A stretch of 33,002 nt of DNA, from assembly GCF_004348345.1 (NCBI RefSeq), contig NZ_SMJZ01000089.1, positions 1 to 33,002 on the forward strand, in the 5' to 3' direction. Below are positions 7,425 through 14,205 of the stretch, one piece after another. Source of the DNA: Nonomuraea longispora (GTDB taxonomy: Bacteria; Actinomycetota; Actinomycetes; Streptosporangiales; Streptosporangiaceae). The translations under genes were made by a program, and so were the position numbers. The stretch's first letter is position 1. The number at the start of each line of letters is the position of its first letter. The notes below the pieces were generated by a model. That model was given only the letters and a program-made list of their open reading frames with translations, made no database searches and was not told the origin of the DNA.

Positions 7425-8396
7425 ATGCGCGCCAGCCGCCTGCTCTCGCTGCTCCTGCTCCTGCAGTCGCGCGGCCGCATGACAGCGCCCGAGCTGGCGG
7501 CCGAGCTCGAGGTGTCGGTGCGCACGATCTACCGCGACGTCGAGGCGCTGTCGGCGGCCGGTGTGCCGGTCTACGCCGACCGCGGCCCGGCGGGCGGCTA
7601 CCAGCTGCTCGACGGCTACCGCACCCGCCTCAACGGGCTGACCTCCGAGGAGGCCTCCTCGCTGTTCCTGGCAGGGCTGCCCGGCCCGGCCGCCGAGCTG
7701 GGGCTGGCGAAGGTGGCGGCCAACGCCGAGCTGAAGCTGCTGGCGGCGCTGCCGCCCGAGCCGCGTTCACACGCCTCCCGGATGCGCGAGCGGTTCCTGC
7801 TGGACGTGCCGGGCTGGTACCGCACGAACGACGACGTGCCACACCTGAGCGAGGTGGCCGAGGCGGTGTGGGAGCAGCGGCCGCTGCGCATGACCTACCG
7901 CCGATGGGGGCCGCGCGAGATCGAGCGGGTGATCCATCCGTACGGGCTGGTGCTCAAGGGCGGGTCCTGGTACATGGTCGCCGCCCCACCAGGCGAGGAT
8001 CCCCGTACGTACCGGGTGGCGCGCATCCTGAGCCTGCAGACGCTGCCGGGGGCCTTCAGCCGTCCGGAGGGGTTCGAGCTGAGCGGGTTCTGGCGGGCGT
8101 ACGCCAAGGAGTTCCGTGAGCGCATGTACACCGCCGAGGTCGTCATCAGGCTGGCTCCGGGCAGGGGCGACCTGCTGGCGTACACGATGGGGGCGGACGT
8201 CGTCGGCGCGGCGCTGGCCGTGGCGGGCGAGCCCGGCCCCGAGGGGTGGCTGACGCTGACGGTGCCGGTCGAGTCGCTCACGCACGCCCGCTGGCTGCTG
8301 CTGCGCATGGGCGCCGACGTCGAGGTGCTGGAGCCGCCGGAGCTGCGGGCCCTCATGCGGGAGGCGGTCGCCGAGCTCGGCAAGCTGTACGAATAA
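7425..8396 (+). CDS. YafY-type WYL-domain transcriptional regulator
   Basis: 323 residues. The N-terminal helix-turn-helix (1-57) has MRASRLLSLLLLLQSRGRM, then LAAELEVSVRTIYRDVEAL, and the winged tip RGPAGGYQLLDGYRT. The central WYL domain (about 130-215) shows the signature WYMVA in GGSWYMVA, preceded by HPYGLVLK. The C-terminal WCX extension (about 235-320) ends in LMREAVAELGKLYE. WYL domains bind nucleic acid or nucleotide-type ligands and control stress genes. The ATG at 7425 is preferred to the in-frame ATG at 7395 because it begins the conserved domain and fits the -10 box. The target is unknown; the neighbours downstream are gene remnants, so its former target may have been lost. Confidence 0.9.
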   Translation: MRASRLLSLLLLLQSRGRMTAPELAAELEVSVRTIYRDVEALSAAGVPVYADRGPAGGYQLLDGYRTRLNGLTSEEASSLFLAGLPGPAAELGLAKVAANAELKLLAALPPEPRSHASRMRERFLLDVPGWYRTNDDVPHLSEVAEAVWEQRPLRMTYRRWGPREIERVIHPYGLVLKGGSWYMVAAPPGEDPRTYRVARILSLQTLPGAFSRPEGFELSGFWRAYAKEFRERMYTAEVVIRLAPGRGDLLAYTMGADVVGAALAVAGEPGPEGWLTLTVPVESLTHARWLLLRMGADVEVLEPPELRALMREAVAELGKLYE

Positions 8397-8435
8397 TCAG
8401 GCGGGACCCGGGTGCGGTTCTGCCAGCATTCCGGC

Positions 8436-8545
8436 ATGTACCTTCTCGCGTTCGTGGGCGCGTGCGTCCTGGTGTCCATGGCGCCGGGGGTGAGCACGGC
8501 CGTCATCCTGCGCCAGACGTCACGCACGGGCCGGCGCGCGGGAGC
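8436..8545 (+). pseudogene. N-terminal remnant of a LysE/RhtB-family exporter
   Basis: From an ATG at 8436 the translation reads MYLLAFVGACVLVSMAPGVS, then TAVILRQTSRTGRRAG. This is the first membrane segment and the conserved PG-x-x-T...RxGRRAG loop of LysE/RhtB amino-acid exporters. After about 35 residues the frame runs into unrelated sequence, and about 170 residues of the family length are missing. The break coincides with the start of a hydrolase fragment in another frame, so a deletion joined the two. Confidence 0.75.
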
Positions 8546-8694
8546 GGCTGGTGGCGATGCAGCGGCACGCCTTCGAGGTGCACCTGTCCGCCGAGCTGCC
8601 CAGGGCGCGGCTGGTGGAGCTGGAGTGGGCCGGGCACCTGCCGGCGCTCGAACGTCCTGAGGAGATCAACGCGCTGCTGCTGGATTACCTTTAG
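8542..8694 (+). pseudogene. C-terminal remnant of an alpha/beta hydrolase
   Basis: In a different frame from the LysE fragment, about 50 codons read ERLVAMQRHAFEVHL, then RLVELEWAGHLPALERPEEI and NALLLDYL before TAG at 8692. The GHLPALERPEEIN-LL-DYL pattern is the catalytic-His end of an alpha/beta hydrolase. The nucleophile and most of the fold are missing. It is fused directly to the LysE remnant at about 8540 and has no start codon of its own. Confidence 0.72.
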
Positions 8695-8697
8695 GGC

Positions 8698-8910
8698 ATG
8701 ACGAACGACCTGGCGACCCTCATGAGGCAGGCACAGGACGACGATCCGCTGCGGGCCCTGCACGCCACGACCGCGCTGCGCCGCGAGATCGAGCGTCTGG
8801 AGGCGGTCCAGGTGCGCAGGGCGCGGGTGGCAGGGCTGGCCTGGGCGCAGATCGCCGAGGCGATCGGCGTGAGCAAACAGGCCGTGCACAAGAAGTACGG
8901 CCGCGGCTAG
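8698..8910 (+). CDS. Small helix-turn-helix protein
   Basis: 70 residues. A charged helix (LHATTALRREIERLEAVQVR, about 20-39) precedes a clear helix-turn-helix at about 45-66 (GLAWAQIAEAIGVSKQAVHK) with a final KKYGRG. The rise in charged heptad-like residues before the HTH suggests dimerisation. It is probably a small DNA-binding protein, of the type common in actinomycetes and otherwise uncharacterised. It starts 4 bp after the stop of the hydrolase remnant, so it may once have been co-transcribed with that gene. Its TAG shares the palindrome CTAG (8907-8910) with the stop codon of the convergent SRPBCC gene. Confidence 0.75.
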   Translation: MTNDLATLMRQAQDDDPLRALHATTALRREIERLEAVQVRRARVAGLAWAQIAEAIGVSKQAVHKKYGRG

Positions 8911-9329
8911 GCCTTCCACCGGCCGGCGAACCAGCGCAGCGCGATCTGCCAGGAGTAGCCGCGCCGTATGCGCTCGGCCACGTCGGGCGGCAGCGTGTCC
9001 AGGCCGCGGTGTTCCAGGAACACCTCGGTGCCGCCCGCGACGGGGGTGAAGGACACCTCGATCTCCATCCGCCCCGTCCGGTTGATCAGGTCGGCCCACA
9101 CCAGGCGGTGCGGCGGATCCCAGGCAAGCACCCTGCCGGTGTCGACGTGACCGCCGTCGGACCACAGCTCGCGCAGATGGCCGTCCTCGAAGCGGATGCC
9201 GACCGCGCGCTCGGGATCGACCCAGCTGTGGGGGCCGCGTACCCACCAGCTGTCGATCTCGTCGGTGAAGATGCGGAACGCGTCCGCCGGTTCGACGGGG
9301 ACGGTGACGCCGGCCTGAACGGAGCTCAT
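8907..9329 (-). CDS. SRPBCC (AHSA1-like) domain protein
   Basis: 140 residues forming a single START/Bet v1-like ligand-binding fold. It begins VQAGVTVPVEPADAFRIFTDEIDSWW, the usual first strand and helix. FEDGHLRELWSDG and VLAWDPPHRLVWADL in the middle and the helical end RIRRGYSWQIALRWFAGRWKA match the AHSA1/activator of Hsp90-like group. These bind small hydrophobic ligands; the partner here is unknown. The ATG overlaps the stop of the ArsR regulator as ATGA, an arrangement very common for this pair in actinomycetes, so both are one operon and this protein is probably under ArsR control. Confidence 0.87.
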   Translation of the reverse strand: MSSVQAGVTVPVEPADAFRIFTDEIDSWWVRGPHSWVDPERAVGIRFEDGHLRELWSDGGHVDTGRVLAWDPPHRLVWADLINRTGRMEIEVSFTPVAGGTEVFLEHRGLDTLPPDVAERIRRGYSWQIALRWFAGRWKA

Positions 9330-9640
9330 CCGCCGCGCTCCACGTGGTCCTTGAACGAGCCGAGCTGCTCGGCCCAGAACGCCTGCACCTGGTCGAGCCA
9401 GGCCTGCAGCGCCGTGAACGGCTCGCGGCGCAACGTGTAGAGGCGCAGCCGGGCGTCGTCGCCTCCGGCCGTGGCCTCCACGAGACCGCCGGCCCGCAGC
9501 ACCCGCAGGTGCCTGCTGAGGGCGGGAGCGCTCATCTGCACGGCCTGCGCGAGCTCGCCGGCCGGGCGTGGCCCCTCGCGCAGCAGTTCGATGACCTTGC
9601 GCCGGGTGGGGTCGGCGAGCGCCGCGAGCATGCCGTCCAA
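9326..9640 (-). CDS. ArsR-family regulator (no metal site)
   Basis: 104 residues from a TTG at 9640, or 101 from an ATG at 9631; neither has a clear Shine-Dalgarno sequence. The sequence LAALADPTRRKVIELL and the winged helix-turn-helix RPAGELAQAVQMSAPALSRHLRVLRAGGLVEA are typical of the ArsR type. There are no Cys or clustered His residues for metal, so it belongs to the non-metal group often found with an SRPBCC gene. It overlaps the SRPBCC gene downstream by 4 bp and is divergent from a VOC-family gene. Repeated CGTTAA-type half-sites in the gap are its likely operator. Confidence 0.9.
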   Translation of the reverse strand: MDGMLAALADPTRRKVIELLREGPRPAGELAQAVQMSAPALSRHLRVLRAGGLVEATAGGDDARLRLYTLRREPFTALQAWLDQVQAFWAEQLGSFKDHVERGG

Positions 9641-9642
9641 TT

Positions 9643-9697
9643 CGTTAACGTCGTTGTTAATGATTGTCTACTTCCGTTAGGCTCTCTCTTGCTTAAC
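9643..9697. promoter_or_regulatory. Cluster of CGTTAA half-sites between ArsR and VOC genes
   Basis: CGTTAACG (9643-9650) is a perfect palindrome. It overlaps TTAAC-N6-GTTAA (9645-9660), also perfect. CGTTA occurs again at 9675-9679 and TTAACG at 9692-9697 in inverted order. Four to five related half-sites within 55 bp at a divergent promoter fit an ArsR operator controlling both directions. Confidence 0.55.
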
Positions 9698-9727
9698 GAT
9701 AGTGACAATTATTGCGGAGGTATGCCC

Positions 9728-10069
9728 ATGCCCGCCGATCTCGGTTACTACACCCTGTCCGTCCCGGACATCGACCGCGCCGCTGCCTTCTACGGGCCGC
9801 TGCTCGGCTGGGAGTTCAGACGCGAGCGCGACACGTACCTGCATGTCACGAACACCGCCGTGCCCATGGGCTTCGTCGCCGGCGAGCCCAGCGCGCAGCC
9901 CAACCTCTACTACCACGTGGCCGACATCGACCGGGCCGTCGAGCAGGTGCGCGAGCTGGGCGGCAGCACGGGGGAGGTGTTCTCCGGCAGGTCGGGGCGC
10001 GGCTGTTCCTGCACCGACGACCAGGGCGCCCAGATCAGCCTGTGGCAGCCGGCCCCCGGGTTCGGCTGA
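9728..10069 (+). CDS. VOC-family (glyoxalase/bleomycin-resistance fold) protein
   Basis: 113 residues with two beta-alpha-beta-beta-beta modules. The first reads GYYTLSVPDIDRAAAFYGPLLGWEF, the second NLYYHVADIDRAVEQVRELGG. The end DDQGAQISLWQPAP is typical. A metal-binding His is not present at the first strand (Tyr instead), so metal chemistry is doubtful and a ligand-binding or sequestering role is possible. The ATG at 9728 is chosen because CGGAGG (9715-9720) is 7 nt upstream; the ATG at 9722 would be too close. The gene is divergent from the ArsR-SRPBCC operon and probably shares its control. Confidence 0.88.
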   Translation: MPADLGYYTLSVPDIDRAAAFYGPLLGWEFRRERDTYLHVTNTAVPMGFVAGEPSAQPNLYYHVADIDRAVEQVRELGGSTGEVFSGRSGRGCSCTDDQGAQISLWQPAPGFG

Positions 10070-10127
10070 TCCGTCGCGACCGTGGTGATGCCCCACGTTC
10101 GTCATCCGCTGGGGCCGATGATGAAGG

Positions 10128-10320
10128 TCAGGGGGGCGTGCTCGCCGGCTGGGCGCGCGCTGGCAGGAGTGTCAGCAGCGCGCGGATCGCGATCACGTAC
10201 AGCACGAGCCCGGCTGCGGCGAGAAGGACAATGGCGGGAACCTGCAGCGCGGGCGGAAGGCCGAGGGGGAAGGTCCAGAAAGTACGGCTCGGCGTACGGG
10301 TCGCCAGGTTGACGAGGATC
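10128..10320 (-). pseudogene. Possible remnant of a small membrane protein
   Basis: The last 60 or so residues of a minus-strand reading frame look like real protein: TPSRTFWTFPLGLPPAL, then a hydrophobic segment (VPAIVLLAAAGLVLYVIAIR) and a short tail ending ARAQPASTPP. The N-terminal part of the open frame (to 10421) has the composition of non-coding sequence and no good start. It may be the tail of a lost membrane protein or a small single-span protein with a non-standard start. Not recognised. Confidence 0.35.
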
Positions 10321-10513
10321 GGGATGCTGGGTTCGCACGACGCACGGCACACCCCCAGCTGCATCGAGGGTCTGCGACCCGGCGCTGATTCCTGGTGCGT
10401 CACGGCCCAGGGGCGGGCCATCCGTGGTCGATGCCGGCGCGTTGCTGTCGATCGCTGCTGCTGCGGGTTGGCGTCCCTGCTACGGCTGTTCTCGCAGAGT
10501 TGGAGGACCGCGA

Positions 10514-10873
10514 CTACCGAGGCGGATCGGGTGCCAGGCTTCCGTCGGGGGCGATGTGGTCGAAGATCTGGCCGATCAGCGTGATCACATGGGGGTCCTC
10601 CACCGCGTACAGCGTGCGGCGGCCGTGCCGGTGTGCGGTGATCAGGCCGGCCAGGCGGAGTTTGGTCAGGTGCTGGGACACCGTGGCGATGCTGATGCCC
10701 ACGTGCGTGGCCAGCGTGCTGACGTCATAGGAACCGTGAGTGATCAGCCACATCAGGTGCAGCCGAACCGGGCTGGCCAGCAGGGCGAAAGTCTCGGCTG
10801 CCGCCCTCAGCTGTGCGGTGGTCGGCAGTGGGTGCTCGGCGCCGGGTGAATTCGGGGCGGGGGAGGTCGACAT
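10514..10873 (-). CDS. ArsR/SmtB-family metal-sensing repressor
   Basis: 119 residues from the ATG at 10873. The winged helix-turn-helix reads VSTLATHVGISIATVSQHL (51-69) and KLRLAGLITAHRHGRRTLYAV follows. The last helix contains D93-x-H95 and H106, the D-x-H-(10)-H pattern of the alpha5 metal site of SmtB, CzrA and NmtR, which bind Zn, Co or Ni between subunits. The fourth ligand (His or Glu three residues later) is Pro109, but D105 is next to H106 and could substitute. Such repressors normally sit beside a cation exporter; none is visible within several kilobases. The open frame extends further upstream, but only this start gives the family length. Confidence 0.88.
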   Translation of the reverse strand: MSTSPAPNSPGAEHPLPTTAQLRAAAETFALLASPVRLHLMWLITHGSYDVSTLATHVGISIATVSQHLTKLRLAGLITAHRHGRRTLYAVEDPHVITLIGQIFDHIAPDGSLAPDPPR

Positions 10874-11394
10874 CGTCTGTCCATTGTCTCGCTCCGATGA
10901 CCTGCCACTCACTCCTCGATTCGATACTTGCGCGATTTCCGAAAGGTGTGGGAGATTGGAGCTTCTCCGAAGGGGAGTAGCCCGTAACGCCCGCACGTCG
11001 ACACGCTGAGAACCTTGCGTTCTCCGGCGGCGGGGACCGGTCACCGACCGGTGGGCGAGACCTTCGGCCACGCAGTCATGCCTGGCCGAGTCTCCCTCGC
11101 GGATTCCCGGCCGGGTTCCACCGTCCGGGAAGGACTCCTCCACTTGGCTCCCACCACGCTGCCGCGCCCACGGCTGAGCCGCCTGCCGCTCACCCTGCGT
11201 GCCGCTGCCCCTGCGCGCGTTCATCGCCCGCCTTGGGCCATCGAGCGCAGCGCCGCCAGGCCCGCCCCCGGTAGTCGCCGGCCGCCGGCGCCGTGACTCC
11301 TGCCGGGCCGTGCCTGTCGCGCCGTGCCCAGCCCCCCATCACCACCAGTGGCGGCGCCGCGGCGCCGCCGGCCAGAAGGGACACCACAAGCACC
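10874..11394. other. 521-bp region without a convincing gene
   Basis: Open frames here have irregular third-position composition and no recognisable domains. The 5' third (10874-10990) is relatively AT-rich and should hold the promoter and operator of the ArsR repressor. The 3' end is very GC-rich, holds the 20-bp palindrome at 11350-11369, and should hold the promoter of the adenylate-forming enzyme gene. Confidence 0.5.
11350..11369. repeat. Perfect 20-bp GC palindrome before the PaaK-like gene
   Basis: GGCGGCGCCGCGGCGCCGCC is its own reverse complement over all 20 bases. It ends 25 bp before the ATG at 11395, and AGAAGG (11374-11379) lies between. As RNA it would fold into a very stable hairpin in the 5' leader just before the ribosome site. 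As DNA it could be a dimeric operator. Confidence 0.65.
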
Positions 11395-12798
11395 ATGAAC
11401 ACCTCGACGTTGCGGCTGCTGGCCGACGTCCGCTCGGCCAAGGCGGGCGGTGAGCAGGCGATGGCCGCCCGGCAGCGGGCCCGCCTGAGCGAGCTCGTGG
11501 CCTGGGCGCGTACCCGCTCCCCCTACCACCAGCACCTGTACCGGGAGCTGCCGGCCACAGTGGCCGACCTGGGCCTGTTGCCGCCCACCAGCAAGCGCGA
11601 GCTGATGGCCGCCTTCGACGACTGGGTCACCGACCGTGCCGTCACCCTGGCGCAGGCGCGGGCCTTCGCCGACGACCCGGCGCGCATCGGCCAGCCGTTC
11701 GCCGGCCGCTACACGCTGTCCACCACCTCCGGCACCACCGGCACGCACGGCATCTTCCTGCAAGACGCCCGCGCGACGGCGGTGACCTCCGCGATGCTGG
11801 CGCGGATGCTGGTCGGCTGGCTGAGCGTGCGGGACGTGGCGCGCATCGCGCGCGGCGGCGCCCGGATGGCGCTGGTGATACCCGAGGGCGGGCATTTCGC
11901 CTCCACCGTGGCCGCCGCCCGGCTGCGCGGCCGCTCCCGCGTCGCCGCCTTCAGCGTGCACCAGCCGCTGGCCGACCTGGTGGCCGAACTCAACGCCTTC
12001 CGCCCGGCGGTGCTGGCCCCCTACGCCAGCATCGGCGCGCTGCTGGCCGGCGAGGCCGAAGCCGGACGGCTGCACGTCAACCCCGCCCTGGTGATGCTCA
12101 CCGCCGAAGGCCTGCCCGTCGGCGAGTACGCACGCATCACGGCCGCCCTGGGGGCAAAGGTGCGCACCAGCTACGCCTGCAACGAATGCCCGTTCCTGTC
12201 CTACGGCTGCTCGCGGAGCTGGATGCACCTCAACGCCGACTGGGCCATCCTCGAACCCGTCGACGAGCAGTACCGGCCGGTGGCGCCGGGCGAGCCCTCC
12301 CACACCGTGCTGCTGACCAACCTGGCCAACCACGTGCAGCCGATCCTGCGCTACGACCTCGGCGACAGCGTCCTGCTCCGGCCCGATCCGTGCCCGTGCG
12401 GCAACCCCGGCCCGGCCGTCCGCGTCCAGGGCCGCGCCGCCGACCTGCTCACCTTCCCCGGCCCCGGCCCGGCGGGGGAACAGGCGCCGGTCACCCTCGC
12501 CCCGCTGCCGCTGGCCACCCTGCTGGAAGCGGTGCCCGACCTGGAGCTGTTCCAGATCGTCCACACCGCGCCCACCGTGCTGCGCATCCGGCTGCACCCC
12601 GCCCCCGGCAGTGACCACGAAACCCTCTGGCGCCAGGTCGAGGCCCGCATGCGCGACCTGCTGTTCCGCCACGGCCTCGGCCATGTGCGCCTCGAACGGG
12701 GCAGCGAACCGATTCAGCACAGCGCGGGCGGCAAGGTACGCGCCGTCATCCCGCTGCCCGCCACCGGCATGGGCCCGGCCGGCTCCGGACGTCCCTAA
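11395..12798 (+). CDS. PaaK/CapK-like adenylate-forming enzyme
   Basis: 467 residues of the phenylacetate-CoA ligase-like branch of the ANL superfamily, which activates a carboxylate with ATP to an acyl-AMP. The phosphate-binding motif LSTTSGTTGTHG is at about 108-119. YACNECPFLSYGC follows in the middle. The hinge region reads RYDLGDSVLL with PCPCGNPGPAVRVQGRAADL, a Cys pair typical of this branch. The final GGKVRAVIPL holds the probable catalytic Lys. It is longer and more diverged than true PaaK, so the substrate is unknown; related proteins occur in secondary metabolism and are often named coenzyme F390 synthetase-like. The ATG at 11395 follows an AGAAGG 15 nt upstream, which is rather far. 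No carrier protein or other biosynthetic gene is adjacent. Confidence 0.78.
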   Translation: MNTSTLRLLADVRSAKAGGEQAMAARQRARLSELVAWARTRSPYHQHLYRELPATVADLGLLPPTSKRELMAAFDDWVTDRAVTLAQARAFADDPARIGQPFAGRYTLSTTSGTTGTHGIFLQDARATAVTSAMLARMLVGWLSVRDVARIARGGARMALVIPEGGHFASTVAAARLRGRSRVAAFSVHQPLADLVAELNAFRPAVLAPYASIGALLAGEAEAGRLHVNPALVMLTAEGLPVGEYARITAALGAKVRTSYACNECPFLSYGCSRSWMHLNADWAILEPVDEQYRPVAPGEPSHTVLLTNLANHVQPILRYDLGDSVLLRPDPCPCGNPGPAVRVQGRAADLLTFPGPGPAGEQAPVTLAPLPLATLLEAVPDLELFQIVHTAPTVLRIRLHPAPGSDHETLWRQVEARMRDLLFRHGLGHVRLERGSEPIQHSAGGKVRAVIPLPATGMGPAGSGRP

Positions 12799-12931
12799 CC
12801 GTCGGCCGGATCCTGCACGACCCGCTGTGGCGCTGACCGCCGCCGTGCTGAAGCCGGACAGCGGGCTTCGCTCGCCGGTGCGCTGGGGCCGACTCACCCC
12901 GCTCACCCTCGCCTGGGACGTCGGTGGCGGC

Positions 12932-13258
12932 ATGCTGGCAGCCGCGCCGGTGCTGCTGCCCGGCCTGGCAGGCGACATCGCCGAGGAGGTGCTGTTCCGC
13001 GGGTTCCTGGAAGGACGGCTGGAGCGGCAGGCCTGCGCCGTTCGCGGCGTTGCTGTCGACCCTGTTTTTGCCGCCTGCCACGCCTGCCACGCCTTCCAGG
13101 CCTTCCAGGCCTCGACGGTCACCGAGGTCGGCTGGCCACTGCTGGCCTTCACCCGGTATGAAGGGCTGATCTGCGCCTTTCTGCGGCTCCAATCCGGTGT
13201 CATCGCCGCCGCCCTCGCGCACGGACTCGCGATCTTCCTGCTCGCCGCACTGCCCTGA
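12932..13258 (+). pseudogene. Truncated, doubly frameshifted CPBP intramembrane protease
   Basis: The sequence AEEVLFRGFLEGRLERQ (motif at 12983-13003) is the first catalytic motif (EExxxR) of the CPBP/Abi intramembrane protease family, and AALAHGLAIFLLA near the end is the second His motif. Between them the expected helix PFAALLSTLF is found in another frame (13038-13067). The frame shifts at about 13032-13037 and back at a T5 run (13065-13069). FAACHACHAFQAF then continues in the first frame. The N-terminal membrane segments are missing; only an internal ATG at 12932 remains. Short tandem repeats (GCCTGCCAC twice, TTCCAGGCC twice) at 13073-13108 point to replication slippage. The reading frame stays open, so a scrambled product could still be made. 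Confidence 0.7.
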
Positions 13259-13339
13259 GCCACTGAAGACCCTGGCCGGGCCAGACCACCGCCTCGAAGC
13301 TGTCTTGTCCGGGCGTACGTGGCACGGGCAGGTGCGCCT

Positions 13340-13930
13340 TCACCTCGGCACCACCGACTTCATGGCAGCGCGGACGGAGACGTCCTCGAATCCACATCTC
13401 TTTAGTGCGCAGACGTAGCGCACCTTGAGCAGTTCACCACGTCCCGTCACGGCGAGCAGCACGATTTCACCGGTGGGGAAGCTTTCCATGTCGGGGGCGT
13501 ACTCAACAAAGGAACTACGCAGCATGTAGCCCGGCGCACCGGCGCCCAGCACCACTCTCTCGCGTTCTTCCAGGACGACATCGTGGTAAACGTCGCGGAC
13601 GTCCTTGAGATGCTCCTCCACCGCCTCTTCCAACGAGGCTCCATGCGGGAGCAGGGACACCTGATATTCAGCGAACCAACCGAACGGCCACCACGGCGGC
13701 TCGGCAGCCATGACCATCGGCGGGCGTAAGTCAGCATCGACGTCGACTTGCCAGCCTGTCGGGTAGCCGACTCGAAGGCCCTGCGCGACGTAGTACCGCA
13801 CCTGCGGCCCCACCCTGTCAGCACCTGCCAGCAGACACACCATGACGACCGCCAAGATGATCCGCCGGAGCCGTCTCGTTCCTACCGCCACCTCGGTGGC
13901 AGAAGACGAACCGGGAGATCGCACACCCAT
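13340..13930 (-). CDS. Membrane-anchored exported protein, unknown function
   Basis: 196 residues from the ATG at 13930. A basic N-terminus (TRRLRR) is followed by one hydrophobic segment at about 23-39 (IILAVVMVCLLAGA), an uncleaved signal or anchor. The rest (about 45-196) looks like one compact alpha/beta domain with YVAQGLRVGYPTGWQVDVD at its start and a late MKSVVPR. The GYPxGW pattern resembles the entry of PsbP/LpqN-type lipid- or ligand-binding folds, but this is only a resemblance. The start is chosen because AGGGGG lies 6 nt upstream; a GTG at 13948 would overlap it. Third codon positions are less GC-biased than in the neighbours, suggesting separate acquisition. Confidence 0.68.
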   Translation of the reverse strand: MGVRSPGSSSATEVAVGTRRLRRIILAVVMVCLLAGADRVGPQVRYYVAQGLRVGYPTGWQVDVDADLRPPMVMAAEPPWWPFGWFAEYQVSLLPHGASLEEAVEEHLKDVRDVYHDVVLEERERVVLGAGAPGYMLRSSFVEYAPDMESFPTGEIVLLAVTGRGELLKVRYVCALKRCGFEDVSVRAAMKSVVPR

Positions 13931-13957
13931 CGGACTCCCCCCTCTCACCTGATCATC

Positions 13958-13996
13958 CTCGCCACATCAGATGAGAACTCGCCACTTCGGATGAGT
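13958..13996. repeat. Two tandem 20-bp direct repeats upstream of the exported protein gene
   Basis: The unit CTCGCCACaTCaGATGAG starts at 13958 and recurs with two changes at 13978, a period of 20 bp or roughly two helical turns. It lies 28-66 bp before the ATG at 13930 on the minus strand, the usual place for a promoter. Same-face direct repeats of this kind are often binding sites for a response regulator or a sigma-associated activator. Confidence 0.5.
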
Positions 13997-14205
13997 ACCC
14001 ACAGCTCCATCCACGGCACACCGTCCTGGTACCCGTGCACGAACCCCCTGAAGTGTCAATAAGCACCACCCCGGCTCAACGCCACCGCCACGGCTCCGGC
14101 TGCACACCCTTCGGGGGAAGGAAAGCACGGCCCAGTTCGCCTGGCCGTGGAGCTTCGGCGGGCTGCCGATGGCGTCGGCGGCTTCTGGCCATGGCGGAGC
14201 GGAGA

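Noticed and set aside
6179..8119. A 646-codon plus-strand frame across the MFS, DeoR and WYL genes
   Set aside because: It runs antisense to two genes and out of frame through a third. No domain.
11221..13263. A 680-codon open frame on the minus strand opposite the PaaK-like and CPBP genes
   Set aside because: Composition is that of an antisense frame; the plus frame has clear ANL-superfamily and CPBP motifs.
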